From: an uncultured Collinsella sp.
GTDB lineage: Bacteria; Actinomycetota; Coriobacteriia; Coriobacteriales; Coriobacteriaceae
Assembly (NCBI GenBank): GCA_958348225.1
Contig: CATVYG010000001.1
Location: 62,001 to 126,000, forward strand
Direction of reading: 5' to 3'
Length of the DNA stretch: 64,000 bases
This document shows, piece by piece, positions 53,584-61,518 of this stretch; position 1 is the first letter of the stretch; each line of letters opens with the position of its first letter. Below the pieces are notes generated by a model. That model was not told the origin of the DNA. It searched no databases and was given only the letters and a program-made list of their open reading frames with translations. The position numbers and the translations under genes were made by a program.

Positions 53584-54306
53584 ATGGGCTTCCTTGACGA
53601 GATTAAAAATAAGATGCACCTGGGCGGCCAGCAGGGTTACGACCAGGGTTATGGCCAGGACGACGACTACGGCTACGATGACGGCTACGACGATGGCTAT
53701 CAGAACAACGGCTACAGTGGTGCTTCGGGCGAGGGCTTCTACACCCAAGACGAGCCGAGCAACGGCCTGCTTGGCCAGACGCGCCGCGGTGAAGCTGAGT
53801 CGGTTGCCGTGTATACGCGCTCCGGTCAGCTGGTCGGCGATGACTCCCGCCATGCCACGACGTATAACCCGCCTTCGCGCTCGCAGGACAGTGTTGCGAG
53901 CGGTTATCGTCCTGGTGCCTATGACACGCCGTCGAGCTACGCCGAGAATACCCGCGCCCGTGCCGCCGCTGCACCCGCGCCTGCACCGAGCGATGCCTCG
54001 GCCTATGCGAGCAATATCATCAACGCCACGCCGCAGCTGCCGGCCTATGTCCTGCGCCCCGAGAGCTATGACGACGTGGAGACCGTGGTGCGCCGCGTTC
54101 GCACCAAGCAGCCTGTCGCACTGATTTTTGTGGGCGTACGCACCGAAGTTGCCAAGCGCGTCTTGGACTTCTCTTACGGCTTTGCCTGCGGTCTGGGTGC
54201 CACGGTCAAGGAGGTGGGCGACCGCGTGTTCATGGTGCTGCCCGCCGGTTGCGAGGTCAAAGATTCCGATCTCAAGAAGCTTCGTGCCGACGGCTACCTT
54301 AAGTAA
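53584..54306 (+). CDS. sepF: Cell division protein SepF
   Basis: 240 residues. Membrane anchor and bundler of FtsZ. The N-terminal MGFLDEIKNKMHLGG is the amphipathic membrane helix. A long disordered linker (about 15-155) follows, first with repeated Asp-Tyr-Gly units (DDYGYDDGYDDGYQNNGY), then Ser/Arg/Ala-rich. The SepF domain is C-terminal: VLRPESYDDVETVVRRVRTK and FSYGFACGLGATVKEVGDRVF. ATG 53584 has GAGAGGACA upstream. No ftsA is seen, so SepF is the likely only anchor. Confidence 0.95.
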   Translation: MGFLDEIKNKMHLGGQQGYDQGYGQDDDYGYDDGYDDGYQNNGYSGASGEGFYTQDEPSNGLLGQTRRGEAESVAVYTRSGQLVGDDSRHATTYNPPSRSQDSVASGYRPGAYDTPSSYAENTRARAAAAPAPAPSDASAYASNIINATPQLPAYVLRPESYDDVETVVRRVRTKQPVALIFVGVRTEVAKRVLDFSYGFACGLGATVKEVGDRVFMVLPAGCEVKDSDLKKLRADGYLK

Positions 54307-54327
54307 AGACAAGACGAGGAGATTCCC

Positions 54328-54609
54328 ATCAACATCTACACTATCGTCCAGCTGGTCAACACGCTGTTCAACTTCTATTCCACGCTCATTGTCGTCTACT
54401 GCTTTATGACGTGGATTCCCATGAAGCAGGGTGGTTTGCTTCAGGATATTGCCGCGGTGCTTGATAGCGTGTGCGGTCCGTGGCTCAACCTGTTCCGTCG
54501 TTTCATCCCGCCGATGGGCGGTATCGATTTTTCGCCGGTCGTTGCGATTATTGCGTTGCAGTTGGTGCAGAGGCCTGTTCTGCAGCTTCTTATAGGTATA
54601 CTCGTGTAG
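54328..54609 (+). CDS. YggT family membrane protein with probable ATC start
   Basis: 93 residues if it starts at ATC 54328. The frame after the preceding in-frame stop (54304) contains no ATG, GTG or TTG until ATG 54406, which would cut off the first membrane segment. AGGAG at 54317-54321 is 6 bases before the ATC, an ideal distance. The product has two hydrophobic segments (about 3-26 and 68-92) around SVCGPWLNLFRRFIPPMGGIDFSPVVAI (conserved YggT loop, about 50-77). It lies between sepF and divIVA as in other actinobacteria. Function unclear; linked to division or osmotic stress. Confidence 0.82.
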   Translation: MNIYTIVQLVNTLFNFYSTLIVVYCFMTWIPMKQGGLLQDIAAVLDSVCGPWLNLFRRFIPPMGGIDFSPVVAIIALQLVQRPVLQLLIGILV

Positions 54610-54670
54610 AACTGACTTAGTAACTTACGTCGGGCGTGTAGCGCCGAGGCGATGAAAAAGGAGACTTGTT

Positions 54671-55345
54671 ATGGCTATTACCCCTGCAGACATCCAGGCT
54701 CAGACTTTCTCTGAGGCCAAGCGTGGCTACGATCCTGCTGAGGTCGACGTCTTCTTGGAGACGCTGTCCTCCGAGGTTGACGCTATGCTCGCTAAGATCG
54801 TCGACCTTAAGGGTCGTCTGACTGCTACCGAGCAGCAGCTTGCCGATGCGCAGGCTCAGCTTGCCCAAGCTCAGGATGCCACCGCCCAGGCCGTTCCTGC
54901 CGCCCCCGTGGCTGCTCCCGCCCCTGACTTCTCCGCTCAGGAGCGCCAGATTTCCGCTGCCCTGATCGCTGCCCAGCAGACCGCTGAGACTATCGTCAAC
55001 GATGCTAACGAGAACGCTGAGCGTATCCGCAACGAGGCTGACGCCAAGGCCCGCGAGGTTATCCGCCAGGCTCTGACCGAGAAGCAGGCCGAGCTCGAGG
55101 AGATCGATCGTCTCAAGGCTTCCCGTGAGGAGTTCAAGGCAGAGTATCTCAAGCTCATCCAGCACTTCATGGACGATGCCCAGAATTCCTTCCCGGCCGA
55201 TCTGATGGCCTCCACGCCGGTCGGTTCTGCCGCTTCTCCTGCAGTGACTGTTCCCGCCGAGCCGCTGCCCGTCGCTGACCCGGTTGTCCCCGTGGCCGAT
55301 CCCTTCGCCCCGATCGACAACTTTGCTGCCGACGACCTGGACTAA
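54671..55345 (+). CDS. divIVA: DivIVA domain protein (Wag31-like)
   Basis: 224 residues. The N-terminal DivIVA domain ITPADIQAQTFSEAKRGYDPAEVDVFLE (residues 3-30) binds curved membrane. A coiled coil (about 35-60), an Ala/Pro linker and a second long coiled coil (about 95-165) follow. The C-terminal tail is Pro/Val/Asp-rich. Actinobacterial homologues organise polar growth or septum placement. The ATG follows AAAGGAG. Last gene of the division group, with a strong terminator after it. Confidence 0.94.
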   Translation: MAITPADIQAQTFSEAKRGYDPAEVDVFLETLSSEVDAMLAKIVDLKGRLTATEQQLADAQAQLAQAQDATAQAVPAAPVAAPAPDFSAQERQISAALIAAQQTAETIVNDANENAERIRNEADAKAREVIRQALTEKQAELEEIDRLKASREEFKAEYLKLIQHFMDDAQNSFPADLMASTPVGSAASPAVTVPAEPLPVADPVVPVADPFAPIDNFAADDLD

Positions 55346-55371
55346 CATTCGGCCTACAATTTAGTGCCTAG

Positions 55372-55402
55372 AAAGGACCCGCAGCTTGCGGGTCCTTTTT
55401 TA
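55372..55402 (+). terminator. Terminator after divIVA
   Basis: Perfect 12-bp arms AAAGGACCCGCA (55372-55383) and TGCGGGTCCTTT (55387-55398), loop GCT, then TTT. Confidence 0.95.
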
Positions 55403-55426
55403 TGACTGTGCCGGAGTGCGTAACAT

Positions 55427-55464
55427 AAAAAACCGAGCCCTGCACATAATGGCGCAGAACTCGG
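55427..55464 (-). terminator. Terminator of the nitroreductase gene (minus strand)
   Basis: On the minus strand CCGAGTTCTGC pairs with GCAGGGCTCGG with two wobbles (plus-strand 55433-55443 and 55454-55464), followed by TTTTTT. Confidence 0.85.
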
Positions 55465-55511
55465 CGAACGGGTGAGCGGTCAAGGGTAGGTTTTAAGGCA
55501 TGTCCCAAAAC

Positions 55512-56042
55512 CTACTTGAGGAGGAAGTCGGAGAGGGGAATGGTACGGGCCTCGCGATGCTCGGGATCGGCGATGTGGTCGGCAGGATAGCCACAGACGA
55601 GCATGTGATAGGGATAAACGCCTTTGGGCAGATTGAACTGCTCCTGTGCCACCTCAGGCTTAAAATGGCATACCCAGCACGTTCCCAGGCCCTGCTCGGT
55701 GGCCTCCATCATCATCTGATCGCAAACGATGGATGTATCGATTTCGCTGGAATTCATCTGATCATACGGGCGCACCCAAGCATCATCGGTAACGCTGCAA
55801 ATAAGGAAGACAAGCGGAGCCCCAAAGATAGACCCATCACAAGCAAACCGAGGCTGACAAGCAGCAGCCTTCTCCAGAAGCTCAGGCGTATCCAACACCA
55901 TCACACGAGAAGGATGATTATTGCAAGCAGAAGGAGCAATCCGCCCAGCCTCAACAATGGCATCCACCACCGACTGCTCAACAGGACGATTCTCAAACTC
56001 GCGACAAGAATACCGAGACCGAGCCAGATCCAAATACCCCAT
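55512..56042 (-). CDS. Nitroreductase family protein
   Basis: 176 residues. FMN-dependent oxidoreductase fold: LARSRYSCREFENRPVE at the start (FMN phosphate contacts), IVEAGRIAPSACNNHPSRVMVL (about 32-53), and a C-terminal YPYHMLVCGYPADH. ATG 56042 follows GGAGGGTTTGGTT; the frame is open further upstream, but that part does not resemble the family. Small size and PSACNN suggest the group of ferredoxin- or flavin-linked reductases of unknown substrate. Convergent with divIVA, with back-to-back terminators. Confidence 0.92.
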   Translation of the reverse strand: MGYLDLARSRYSCREFENRPVEQSVVDAIVEAGRIAPSACNNHPSRVMVLDTPELLEKAAACQPRFACDGSIFGAPLVFLICSVTDDAWVRPYDQMNSSEIDTSIVCDQMMMEATEQGLGTCWVCHFKPEVAQEQFNLPKGVYPYHMLVCGYPADHIADPEHREARTIPLSDFLLK

Positions 56043-56053
56043 AACCAAACCCT

Positions 56054-56198
56054 CCAAAGTCAGCAAATTTATCCAAAGTAAACCAAAGGGTACCCAAAGC
56101 CCCATCCACCCAAACGTTTAAGGCGGTCCCAAAGTTCCCCATCGGGCTCAAAGGCCCTGCCAACAAAAGCCCAATCACTTTCAAAGTATCAGCCAAAG
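56054..56198 (-). promoter_or_regulatory. Repeated CTTTGG units upstream of the nitroreductase
   Basis: CCAAAG (CTTTGG on the minus strand) occurs at 56054, 56073, 56083, 56094, 56129 and 56193, with near matches TCAAAG at 56148 and 56180. Three of the spacings are 19, 10 and 11. This 280-base stretch is otherwise without a convincing gene. Could be binding sites, or the decayed reading frame of a former gene. Confidence 0.35.
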
Positions 56199-56221
56199 TT
56201 TCAATGGCGGTACGTAAGGGA

Positions 56222-56298
56222 GCGGGCCCGACCACTAATACCTTTTGAACGACTCTGCTTGCAGCCGGAGTGAAAAAGGTATTAGTGGTCGGGCCCGC
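56222..56298. repeat. Long inverted repeat after the DUF47/PiT genes
   Basis: Perfect 25-base arms (56222-56246, GCGGGCCCGACCACTAATAC...; 56274-56298). A 27-base interior contains the small hairpin CTGC-TT-GCAG. Further out, GTACGT (56210-56215) and ACGTAC (56311-56316) also pair. It follows the DUF47 stop codon (minus strand) by 25 bases and probably ends that transcript. Confidence 0.9.
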
Positions 56299-56322
56299 GA
56301 CCGGTGGGACACGTACCCCCAA

Positions 56323-56946
56323 TTAACTGTTCTTCATGACAATCGAATCCACGACATCGGCCACAGTCTCGCAGCAGTCGGCGCAGTACTCCAGGAAGGC
56401 GTAGACGTCACGCCAAGCGATGACCTCGAGCGGATCCTTGCCGTTAACGTGCAGGTTGCGCATGGCGTTGATGTAGAGCTCGTCGGCCTCGGACTCGATG
56501 GTGTTGATCTGGATGACCAGCTCGCGCAGCGTTTTGGACTTGCGGTAGTTGGGAAGCTCGACCATCAGGTCTTTCATGGCGCGGCAGGCGTCAGTCACCT
56601 TGTGAGCGATGACTATGGCGTCGGGATGGATGCTCTGGATGTTGGTGAAGTAGACGCGCTGCACGACGCCCTCGATACGGTCAAGCACAGTGTCGAGCGA
56701 GCAGCTCATCAGGTCCAGATCCTCGCGCTCAAGCGGGGTGATAAAGGCAGTGAGCAAGGCATCCTCGAGCTCATGGTGCTTCTTGTCGGCCGCATGCTCA
56801 ATCGCATGCATCTCCTCGAGCATGTCGTGGATCTGCGCGGGATCAAAGTTCTCAAAAATCTTGATGAGCAACTCTGCGGCCTGGACAGCAAGGTCGGCGC
56901 AGGCGACGTAGTTGTCAAAGTAGAACGAATCGGGTTTCTTTGCCAT
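56323..56946 (-). CDS. DUF47 family phosphate transport regulator (PhoU-like)
   Basis: 207 residues, all helical, of the DUF47/YkaA type related to PhoU. Recognisable are NYVACADLAVQAAELLIKIFENF near the N-terminus, HAIEHAADKKHHELEDALLTAFITPLEREDL (region about 46-76, metal-binding acidic/His pattern), ILDRIEGV-like DTVLDRIEGVVQR and the C-terminal AWRDVYAFLEYCADCCETVADVV. Such genes pair with PiT transporters and modulate them. pit lies 67 bases upstream on the same strand. Confidence 0.93.
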   Translation of the reverse strand: MAKKPDSFYFDNYVACADLAVQAAELLIKIFENFDPAQIHDMLEEMHAIEHAADKKHHELEDALLTAFITPLEREDLDLMSCSLDTVLDRIEGVVQRVYFTNIQSIHPDAIVIAHKVTDACRAMKDLMVELPNYRKSKTLRELVIQINTIESEADELYINAMRNLHVNGKDPLEVIAWRDVYAFLEYCADCCETVADVVDSIVMKNS

Positions 56947-57013
56947 GGGTGGGTCCTTTCGAGGCGAAGACGGGTGGGCGAAGTGTTGCGGTCCAGATGG
57001 ACGTTCGGTTTGA

Positions 57014-58063
57014 CTAGAGGAACATCATGAACAGCTTGGCCATGACAAAGCTGATGAGTCCGCAGGCGGGGAAGGTGAAGAACCAGGTGAACATCATGTC
57101 CTTGACGACGCCGAAGTTGATGGCCGAGAGGCGCTTGACGGCACCGACGCCCATGATGGCGCAGGTCTTGATGTGCGTGGAGGACACAGGGATGCCGGTA
57201 AGGGTGGCAAGCAGCAGGTTCGCGGCGCCCGCCAGGTCGGCGGAGAAGCCCTGGTACTTTTCGAGCTTGACCATGCTCTGGCCGACGGACTTGATGATGC
57301 GCTCGCCGCCCACGCTGGTGCCGATGCCCATAGTGGCCGAGCACAGCAGCATAATCCAGATGGGGATGCCTGCATCGCCGACGCTCGTCTGGCCGCTGGC
57401 AAAGGCCACGCCTAAAAAGAGCACGCCGATGAACTTCTGTCCATCCTGCGCGCCGTGCATAAAGCTCATGGCCGCAGCGCTCGCGATCTGAGCGTATTTA
57501 AAGAAGACATTGGCACGTCGCCTGTTGGCGGCGGCGAAAAGAATCGAGACGAGCTTGCACAGGACCCAGCCCATGACAAAGCCCAGGCCGATGGAGAGTG
57601 CCAGGCCGTAGATGACCTTCATCCACTCGTGGACGTTGACGCTGCTCGCGCCGCCGAGGGCGATAGCGGCACCGGTCAGGCCGGCGATAAGGCTGTGGCT
57701 TTGCGAGGTGGGGATGCCAAAACGCGACGCTGTGGCGCCGTAGACGACGATGGAGAACAGGGCCGCGCACAGGCAGGCGAGCGCCATGGTGCTGTTTCCG
57801 CCAAAGTCGACGATATGCGAGATGGTATTGGCGACGCTCGCATTAAAGTGCGTCATGATGAGCACACCGAGGAAGTTGAATGCGGCGCTCATGAGAATGG
57901 CGGCGCGGGCGGGCATGCAACGCGTAGTGACGCAGGTCGCGATGGCGTTGGGCGCGTCGGTCCATCCATTGACGAAGATGGCGCCGAGCGCGAGGATCAC
58001 GGTGACGGCAAGGACTGGGTTCGACACAATTTGGCCGAGGAAAGTTGAGAACGTTACGTCCAT
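57014..58063 (-). CDS. pit: Inorganic phosphate transporter, PiT family
   Basis: 349 residues, about 10 membrane segments. Low-affinity, metal phosphate/H+ symport. FVNGWTDAPNAIATCV (about 30-45) and the repeated-half counterpart AQDGQKFIGVLFLG (about 206-219) with GIPTSQSHSLIAGLTGAA and GIPVSSTHIKTCAIMGVG are the PiT signature halves. First gene of a two-gene unit with DUF47. It gives the cell a second phosphate uptake route beside Pst. The 228-base upstream gap holds no gene. Confidence 0.96.
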   Translation of the reverse strand: MDVTFSTFLGQIVSNPVLAVTVILALGAIFVNGWTDAPNAIATCVTTRCMPARAAILMSAAFNFLGVLIMTHFNASVANTISHIVDFGGNSTMALACLCAALFSIVVYGATASRFGIPTSQSHSLIAGLTGAAIALGGASSVNVHEWMKVIYGLALSIGLGFVMGWVLCKLVSILFAAANRRRANVFFKYAQIASAAAMSFMHGAQDGQKFIGVLFLGVAFASGQTSVGDAGIPIWIMLLCSATMGIGTSVGGERIIKSVGQSMVKLEKYQGFSADLAGAANLLLATLTGIPVSSTHIKTCAIMGVGAVKRLSAINFGVVKDMMFTWFFTFPACGLISFVMAKLFMMFL

Positions 58064-58193
58064 ATATGGGCTTTCTCGAAGTTTGCAGACACGTTACAAA
58101 AACATGATAAATCGTATCACCTCCTGCGGGTTTCTTTGCCGAGTTCTGATGGGAGAAGTAATTTTTTGGCACTAAAATTGAATATTAGCCCTG

Positions 58194-58283
58194 TTGACCG
58201 TGGGTGTTCTTTTTGCTATCACGCCATGCGGACACGCGCGTTCGCTCCGACATTCCAAAACCACAGTCTGTTCGCTTTACAAT
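58194..58283 (+). promoter_or_regulatory. Candidate promoters before the small unknown gene
   Basis: TTGACC (58194-58199), 17 bases, TATCAC (58217-58222) is one candidate. TACAAT (58278-58283), 8 bases before ATG 58292, is another and would give a leaderless mRNA. Confidence 0.4.
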
Positions 58284-58291
58284 ATGCAAAC

Positions 58292-58651
58292 ATGCGTTCG
58301 ATAATGGGAAGTATGGAATATCGACAGACAGATGGCAAAACTCGGCGCGTGCACAAGCAGTATGTGGACGTCGTGGCTCGCATCCTCGCGGGCGGACAAG
58401 TCGTGCCGGTTACCGTCTGCTGGGTCGACGGTCGCTGCTTTACGATTGACGAGATCGTCTCGTCCACTGGTTTTGGCCTGACGGTCCACGGCGTTCGTAC
58501 GGCAACCTATAAGGTGCGTTTTGGCGGGCACGCGACCGAGTTGTATCTGGAGGACCAGGCGTACGGACGGCCGGACGGCTCGCAGGCCCACGTGATGCGT
58601 TGGTGGGTCTGGGCGTTTGATCGTACGCTTGAGGGCGAGCGCCGTAGGTAA
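58292..58651 (+). CDS. Small protein of unknown function
   Basis: 119 residues from ATG 58292; in-frame ATGs at 58304 and 58313 are also possible. None has a good ribosome binding site, but TACAAT ends 8 bases before the first, so a leaderless message is plausible. The product is probably beta-rich: YVDVVARILAGGQVVPVTVCWVDGR, FTIDEIVSSTGFGLTV, YKVRFGGHATELYLED and a tryptophan-rich end (MRWWVWAF). The strand pattern V-W-DGR-F-IDEI hints at a small barrel. I do not recognise the family. Codon use matches neighbours, so it is likely a real gene. Confidence 0.7.
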   Translation: MRSIMGSMEYRQTDGKTRRVHKQYVDVVARILAGGQVVPVTVCWVDGRCFTIDEIVSSTGFGLTVHGVRTATYKVRFGGHATELYLEDQAYGRPDGSQAHVMRWWVWAFDRTLEGERRR

Positions 58652-58734
58652 GGACGCACGGCGTTCGGGTACAATGGCAGGAATCTTGTCATCTGCTGCG
58701 CCGTCTTTCACGGCGCTTTGTGAAAGGACGAAGT

Positions 58735-59430
58735 ATGAACGATATCCAGGGCTATCAGAACGGCCCCATCGAGACCGGTGCAAGCCGTGCCAAGGAGATG
58801 TCGCCGCGCGCGTACAACCTTGTCATGTCTGCCCTGATCTTCTTGGGCTTTTGCGCCATGGGCGCCGGCGCCTACTTTACGAGCACCATGTCGTTTGCGC
58901 GCATGATGATGAGCGGCGCAGCCTTGCCGCTGGTCTTTGGCTCGTTTATTTTGACCATCGTCGGCATGGTCATGATGTCGGCCGCCGCCAGCAAGCAGTC
59001 CGTGGGCCTGTCCCTTGTGGGCTACGTAATCTTTGCGAGTACCTTTGGCCTGACCGCGTCGTTTGGCCTTGCCAACTACGACCTGCCCACCATCAACACT
59101 GCCTTTATCGCCACGGCCGCCATCACCTTTGTCTTTGGCGCGCTGGGCGTGACCTTCCCCAAGTTTTTCCAGCGCGTATATGGCATCGGTTTTGGCATTC
59201 TGCTCGCCACTATTCTGGTTGAGATCGTGCTGATGTTCATGGGCGTCTCGCAGTCCATCACCGACCTGATCGTGATCGTGGTGTTCGCCGGCTTTATTGG
59301 CTACGACACCTATGTTGCCACGACGGTGCCGCCTACGCTGCCCAACGCCGTGCTCATGGCGTCCAATCTGTTCGTTGACATTATCAACGTGTTCCTGCGC
59401 ATCCTGAACATCCTTGGCCGTCGCGACTAG
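58735..59430 (+). CDS. Bax inhibitor-1/YccA-like membrane protein
   Basis: 231 residues with seven hydrophobic segments from about residue 30 to 225. The order and the late segment with GFIGYDTYVATT, an acidic residue in the last helices, match the BI-1 (TMBIM/YccA) family of leak channels and protease-associated membrane proteins. ATG 58735 follows AAAGGACG. TACAAT at 58670-58675 may be its -10. Function in bacteria is largely unknown. Confidence 0.85.
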   Translation: MNDIQGYQNGPIETGASRAKEMSPRAYNLVMSALIFLGFCAMGAGAYFTSTMSFARMMMSGAALPLVFGSFILTIVGMVMMSAAASKQSVGLSLVGYVIFASTFGLTASFGLANYDLPTINTAFIATAAITFVFGALGVTFPKFFQRVYGIGFGILLATILVEIVLMFMGVSQSITDLIVIVVFAGFIGYDTYVATTVPPTLPNAVLMASNLFVDIINVFLRILNILGRRD

Positions 59431-59473
59431 TGGCGAATTGCGGCGGTGCTTGCCGTGCGGGCAAATCGATGCG

Positions 59474-59502
59474 AAAGGCGGTCCTTCGGGGCCGTCTTTT
59501 TT
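59474..59502 (+). terminator. Terminator after the BI-1-like gene
   Basis: AAAGGCGGTCC (59474-59484) pairs with the following GGGCCGTCTTT with two wobbles around TTCG, then TTT. Confidence 0.88.
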
Positions 59503-59568
59503 GTACGCGGCGGGGTATCATGGATGGGAAAAACCGATAGCGGCAGCGACCGAGAAAGGTGACCACGT

Positions 59569-60705
59569 ATGGCAGACGTCGACAACAGGAACCGTAACCG
59601 CAGGTCCAACCGAGCGGGTCAGCCCAATCCCAAGCGCGAGGCCCGTGCCAAGGCCGCCGAGCGTCACGTGTCAACTGTGTCCGAAGCGTGCGCCAAGGAT
59701 ATCGAGCGTTCGCTTGCCGGTGTTCGCGAGTTTGACGGTATGCCTGCCGGCTTTGTCGCGGCGATGAAGGCCAAGGTCCAGAGTGCTGTGGCCACCGAAG
59801 AACAGGTTGCCGAGGACGTCGAGGGCGCGGAGGCTGCCGAGACCGAGGCGGCACCCGAGAGCGAGGCAGCGCCCGAGACCGAGGCAGCTCCTGAGCCCGT
59901 CGAGGAGCCTGCCGAGGAAATCGCCGAAGCTGAGTCCGCGCCTGCCGAGGAGCCTGCTGCGTCCCTGCCTGAGGTCACCGTGCTCGATGCCTCCGCCACG
60001 CAGGCCATCTTGGACAACGGTCGTGGCTATGCGCAGTTCTGCGACATGGCCGTGCTCGCCTTTGCCTCGTTCACTAACCCGGGCGGTGGCTATATTCAGG
60101 GTTATCTGGGCCAGGAGGCCACACTGTGCGCCGATTCGTATCTGTACAACGTTCTCGATAAGCAGCGCAAATGGTACGGCGAGAACCGTCGCCGCAACAT
60201 CAACTGCGAGCTTTACCGAAACCGTGCGCTGGTGGTGCCTGCGGTGCGCTTCGACCGCAACCACGTGCATGCATACGCCGACGTGATCGTGGCCGCCGCG
60301 CCCAACGTTAAGCGCGCCCGCCAGGAGTATCGCGTGAGCGACGATGCTCTGCTAGATGCCCTGCGCGACCGCATCCGCTTTGTGCTTGCCATCTGCGACG
60401 AGCTAGGTCGCGAGAAGCTCGTGCTGGGCGCTTGGGGCTGCGACAACAACGGCTTTGACGCAGAGACCGTGGCCGAGCTCTTCCGCAAGGAGCTCGCGTC
60501 GGGCGACTTTAAGGTCAAGCAAGTCTTCTTTGCCGTGCCTTCTACGCGCTGGGATGAGGATTTTGCCAAGTTCGAGCACGTGCTGGCAAACTTCCCCGAG
60601 CGCAACGAGGAGTCCTATGCCCAGGTTGCCGCTCGCGCTGCGGCAGCTCGCGCCGCCGAGCAGGCCCAGGCTGCTACCGAGGATGATGAGGACGAGGACG
60701 ATTGA
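59569..60705 (+). CDS. PARG-like macrodomain protein (TIGR02452 type), variant active site
   Basis: 378 residues. The C-terminal domain (about 140-350) resembles microbial poly(ADP-ribose) glycohydrolases: NPGGGYIQGYLGQEATLCADSYLY (170-193), VVPAVRFDRN, VIVAAAPN and LGAWGCDNNGFD. The family signature is GGG-x(6-8)-QEE with the last Glu catalytic; here it reads GGG(172-174)-x7-Q182-E183-A184, so the catalytic Glu is missing. It may be an ADP-ribose reader rather than a hydrolase. The N-terminal 140 residues are special: a basic start (NRNRNRRSNRAG) and a Glu/Ala/Pro-rich repeat region (about 84-137). The C-terminus is acidic. ATG follows GAGAAAGG. Confidence 0.85.
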   Translation: MADVDNRNRNRRSNRAGQPNPKREARAKAAERHVSTVSEACAKDIERSLAGVREFDGMPAGFVAAMKAKVQSAVATEEQVAEDVEGAEAAETEAAPESEAAPETEAAPEPVEEPAEEIAEAESAPAEEPAASLPEVTVLDASATQAILDNGRGYAQFCDMAVLAFASFTNPGGGYIQGYLGQEATLCADSYLYNVLDKQRKWYGENRRRNINCELYRNRALVVPAVRFDRNHVHAYADVIVAAAPNVKRARQEYRVSDDALLDALRDRIRFVLAICDELGREKLVLGAWGCDNNGFDAETVAELFRKELASGDFKVKQVFFAVPSTRWDEDFAKFEHVLANFPERNEESYAQVAARAAAARAAEQAQAATEDDEDEDD

Positions 60706-60745
60706 CGCAAGTACCTGTAATCGGTACGTGCTGACAGATAGGTCG

Positions 60746-60780
60746 AGCCGACGGGAGAGGCTGCTTCCGTCGGCTTTTTA
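60746..60780 (+). terminator. Terminator after the PARG-like gene
   Basis: Perfect 9-bp arms AGCCGACGG (60746-60754) and CCGTCGGCT (60767-60775), then TTTT. Confidence 0.93.
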
Positions 60781-60798
60781 CCGAGCGAGGGGCTTACG

Positions 60799-61458
60799 AT
60801 GAAAAACGTTCTATGCTTTGGCGACAGCAACACCTATGGTTACGATCCGGCGGGCATGCGCGACGGCACCGCGGTGCGCTATGCGCGGGATGTACGCTGG
60901 TGTGGCGTGGCCCAACGTGACTTAGGCGAGGGCTGGCATGTAATTGAAGAAGGCCTCAACGGCCGCACGACGGTGCGCGACGATATGTGCCATCTGGACA
61001 CTAACCTCAACGGCATTCGCGCGCTTCCGATGCTGCTCGAGGCCCATAAGCCGCTGGACGCCATTGTGATCATGCTGGGCACCAACGACTGTAAGACGGT
61101 CTTTAACGTGACAGCTTCCGATATCGCCCGTGGCGCCATGGCGCTGATTCGCGCCGTCCGCGCGTTTCCGTGGACCGACGCTGCGCCTTGTCCGCGCATT
61201 CTGCTGATGGCTCCTATCAAGATCAAGCTGCAGATCGCCGATGTGTACATGACCGACTTTGACGATCATTCCGTTGAGGCATCTGAGCATTTTGGCGAGT
61301 ACTATGCGCACGTAGCCGAGCAGTTTGGCTGCGACTTTTTGAATGCAGCGGAGTTTGCCGAGCCGGGCGATATCGACTATCTGCATATGATGCCCGAAAG
61401 CCATGAGAGCCTGGGTCACGCCGTGGCAGCCAAGCTCCAAGAGATGCTCGGTGAGTAG
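60799..61458 (+). CDS. SGNH/GDSL-type hydrolase
   Basis: 219 residues. Block I FGDSNTYGYDP with the serine at residue 10, block III MLGTNDCK (about 94-101), and a C-terminal HMMPESHESLGHAV with the catalytic histidine. This group resembles acylhydrolases and rhamnogalacturonan acetylesterases acting on acetylated glycans. No signal peptide, so cytoplasmic. ATG 60799 lies shortly after GAGGGG. It converges on thiD; a near-perfect palindrome separates the two. Confidence 0.92.
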   Translation: MKNVLCFGDSNTYGYDPAGMRDGTAVRYARDVRWCGVAQRDLGEGWHVIEEGLNGRTTVRDDMCHLDTNLNGIRALPMLLEAHKPLDAIVIMLGTNDCKTVFNVTASDIARGAMALIRAVRAFPWTDAAPCPRILLMAPIKIKLQIADVYMTDFDDHSVEASEHFGEYYAHVAEQFGCDFLNAAEFAEPGDIDYLHMMPESHESLGHAVAAKLQEMLGE

Positions 61459-61464
61459 CGCGAC

Positions 61465-61509
61465 CCCAAACCACCGCAAAGGTGCTTGTCCCCTTTGCGG
61501 TGGCTTGGG
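61465..61509. terminator. Bidirectional palindromic terminator
   Basis: Arms of 18 bases (61465-61482, CCCAAACCACCGCAAAGG; 61492-61509) match at 17 positions, loop TGCTTGTCC. It lies 6 bases after the hydrolase stop and 9 bases before the thiD stop, so it can serve both genes. Confidence 0.85.
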
Positions 61510-61518
61510 CTGCGAATC

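Noticed and set aside
55993..56322. Open frame of about 109 codons on the minus strand upstream of the nitroreductase
   Set aside because: It would run through the 25-bp palindrome and into the nitroreductase in another frame. The translation looks partly protein-like, so decay of an old gene is possible, but there is no family match or start signal.
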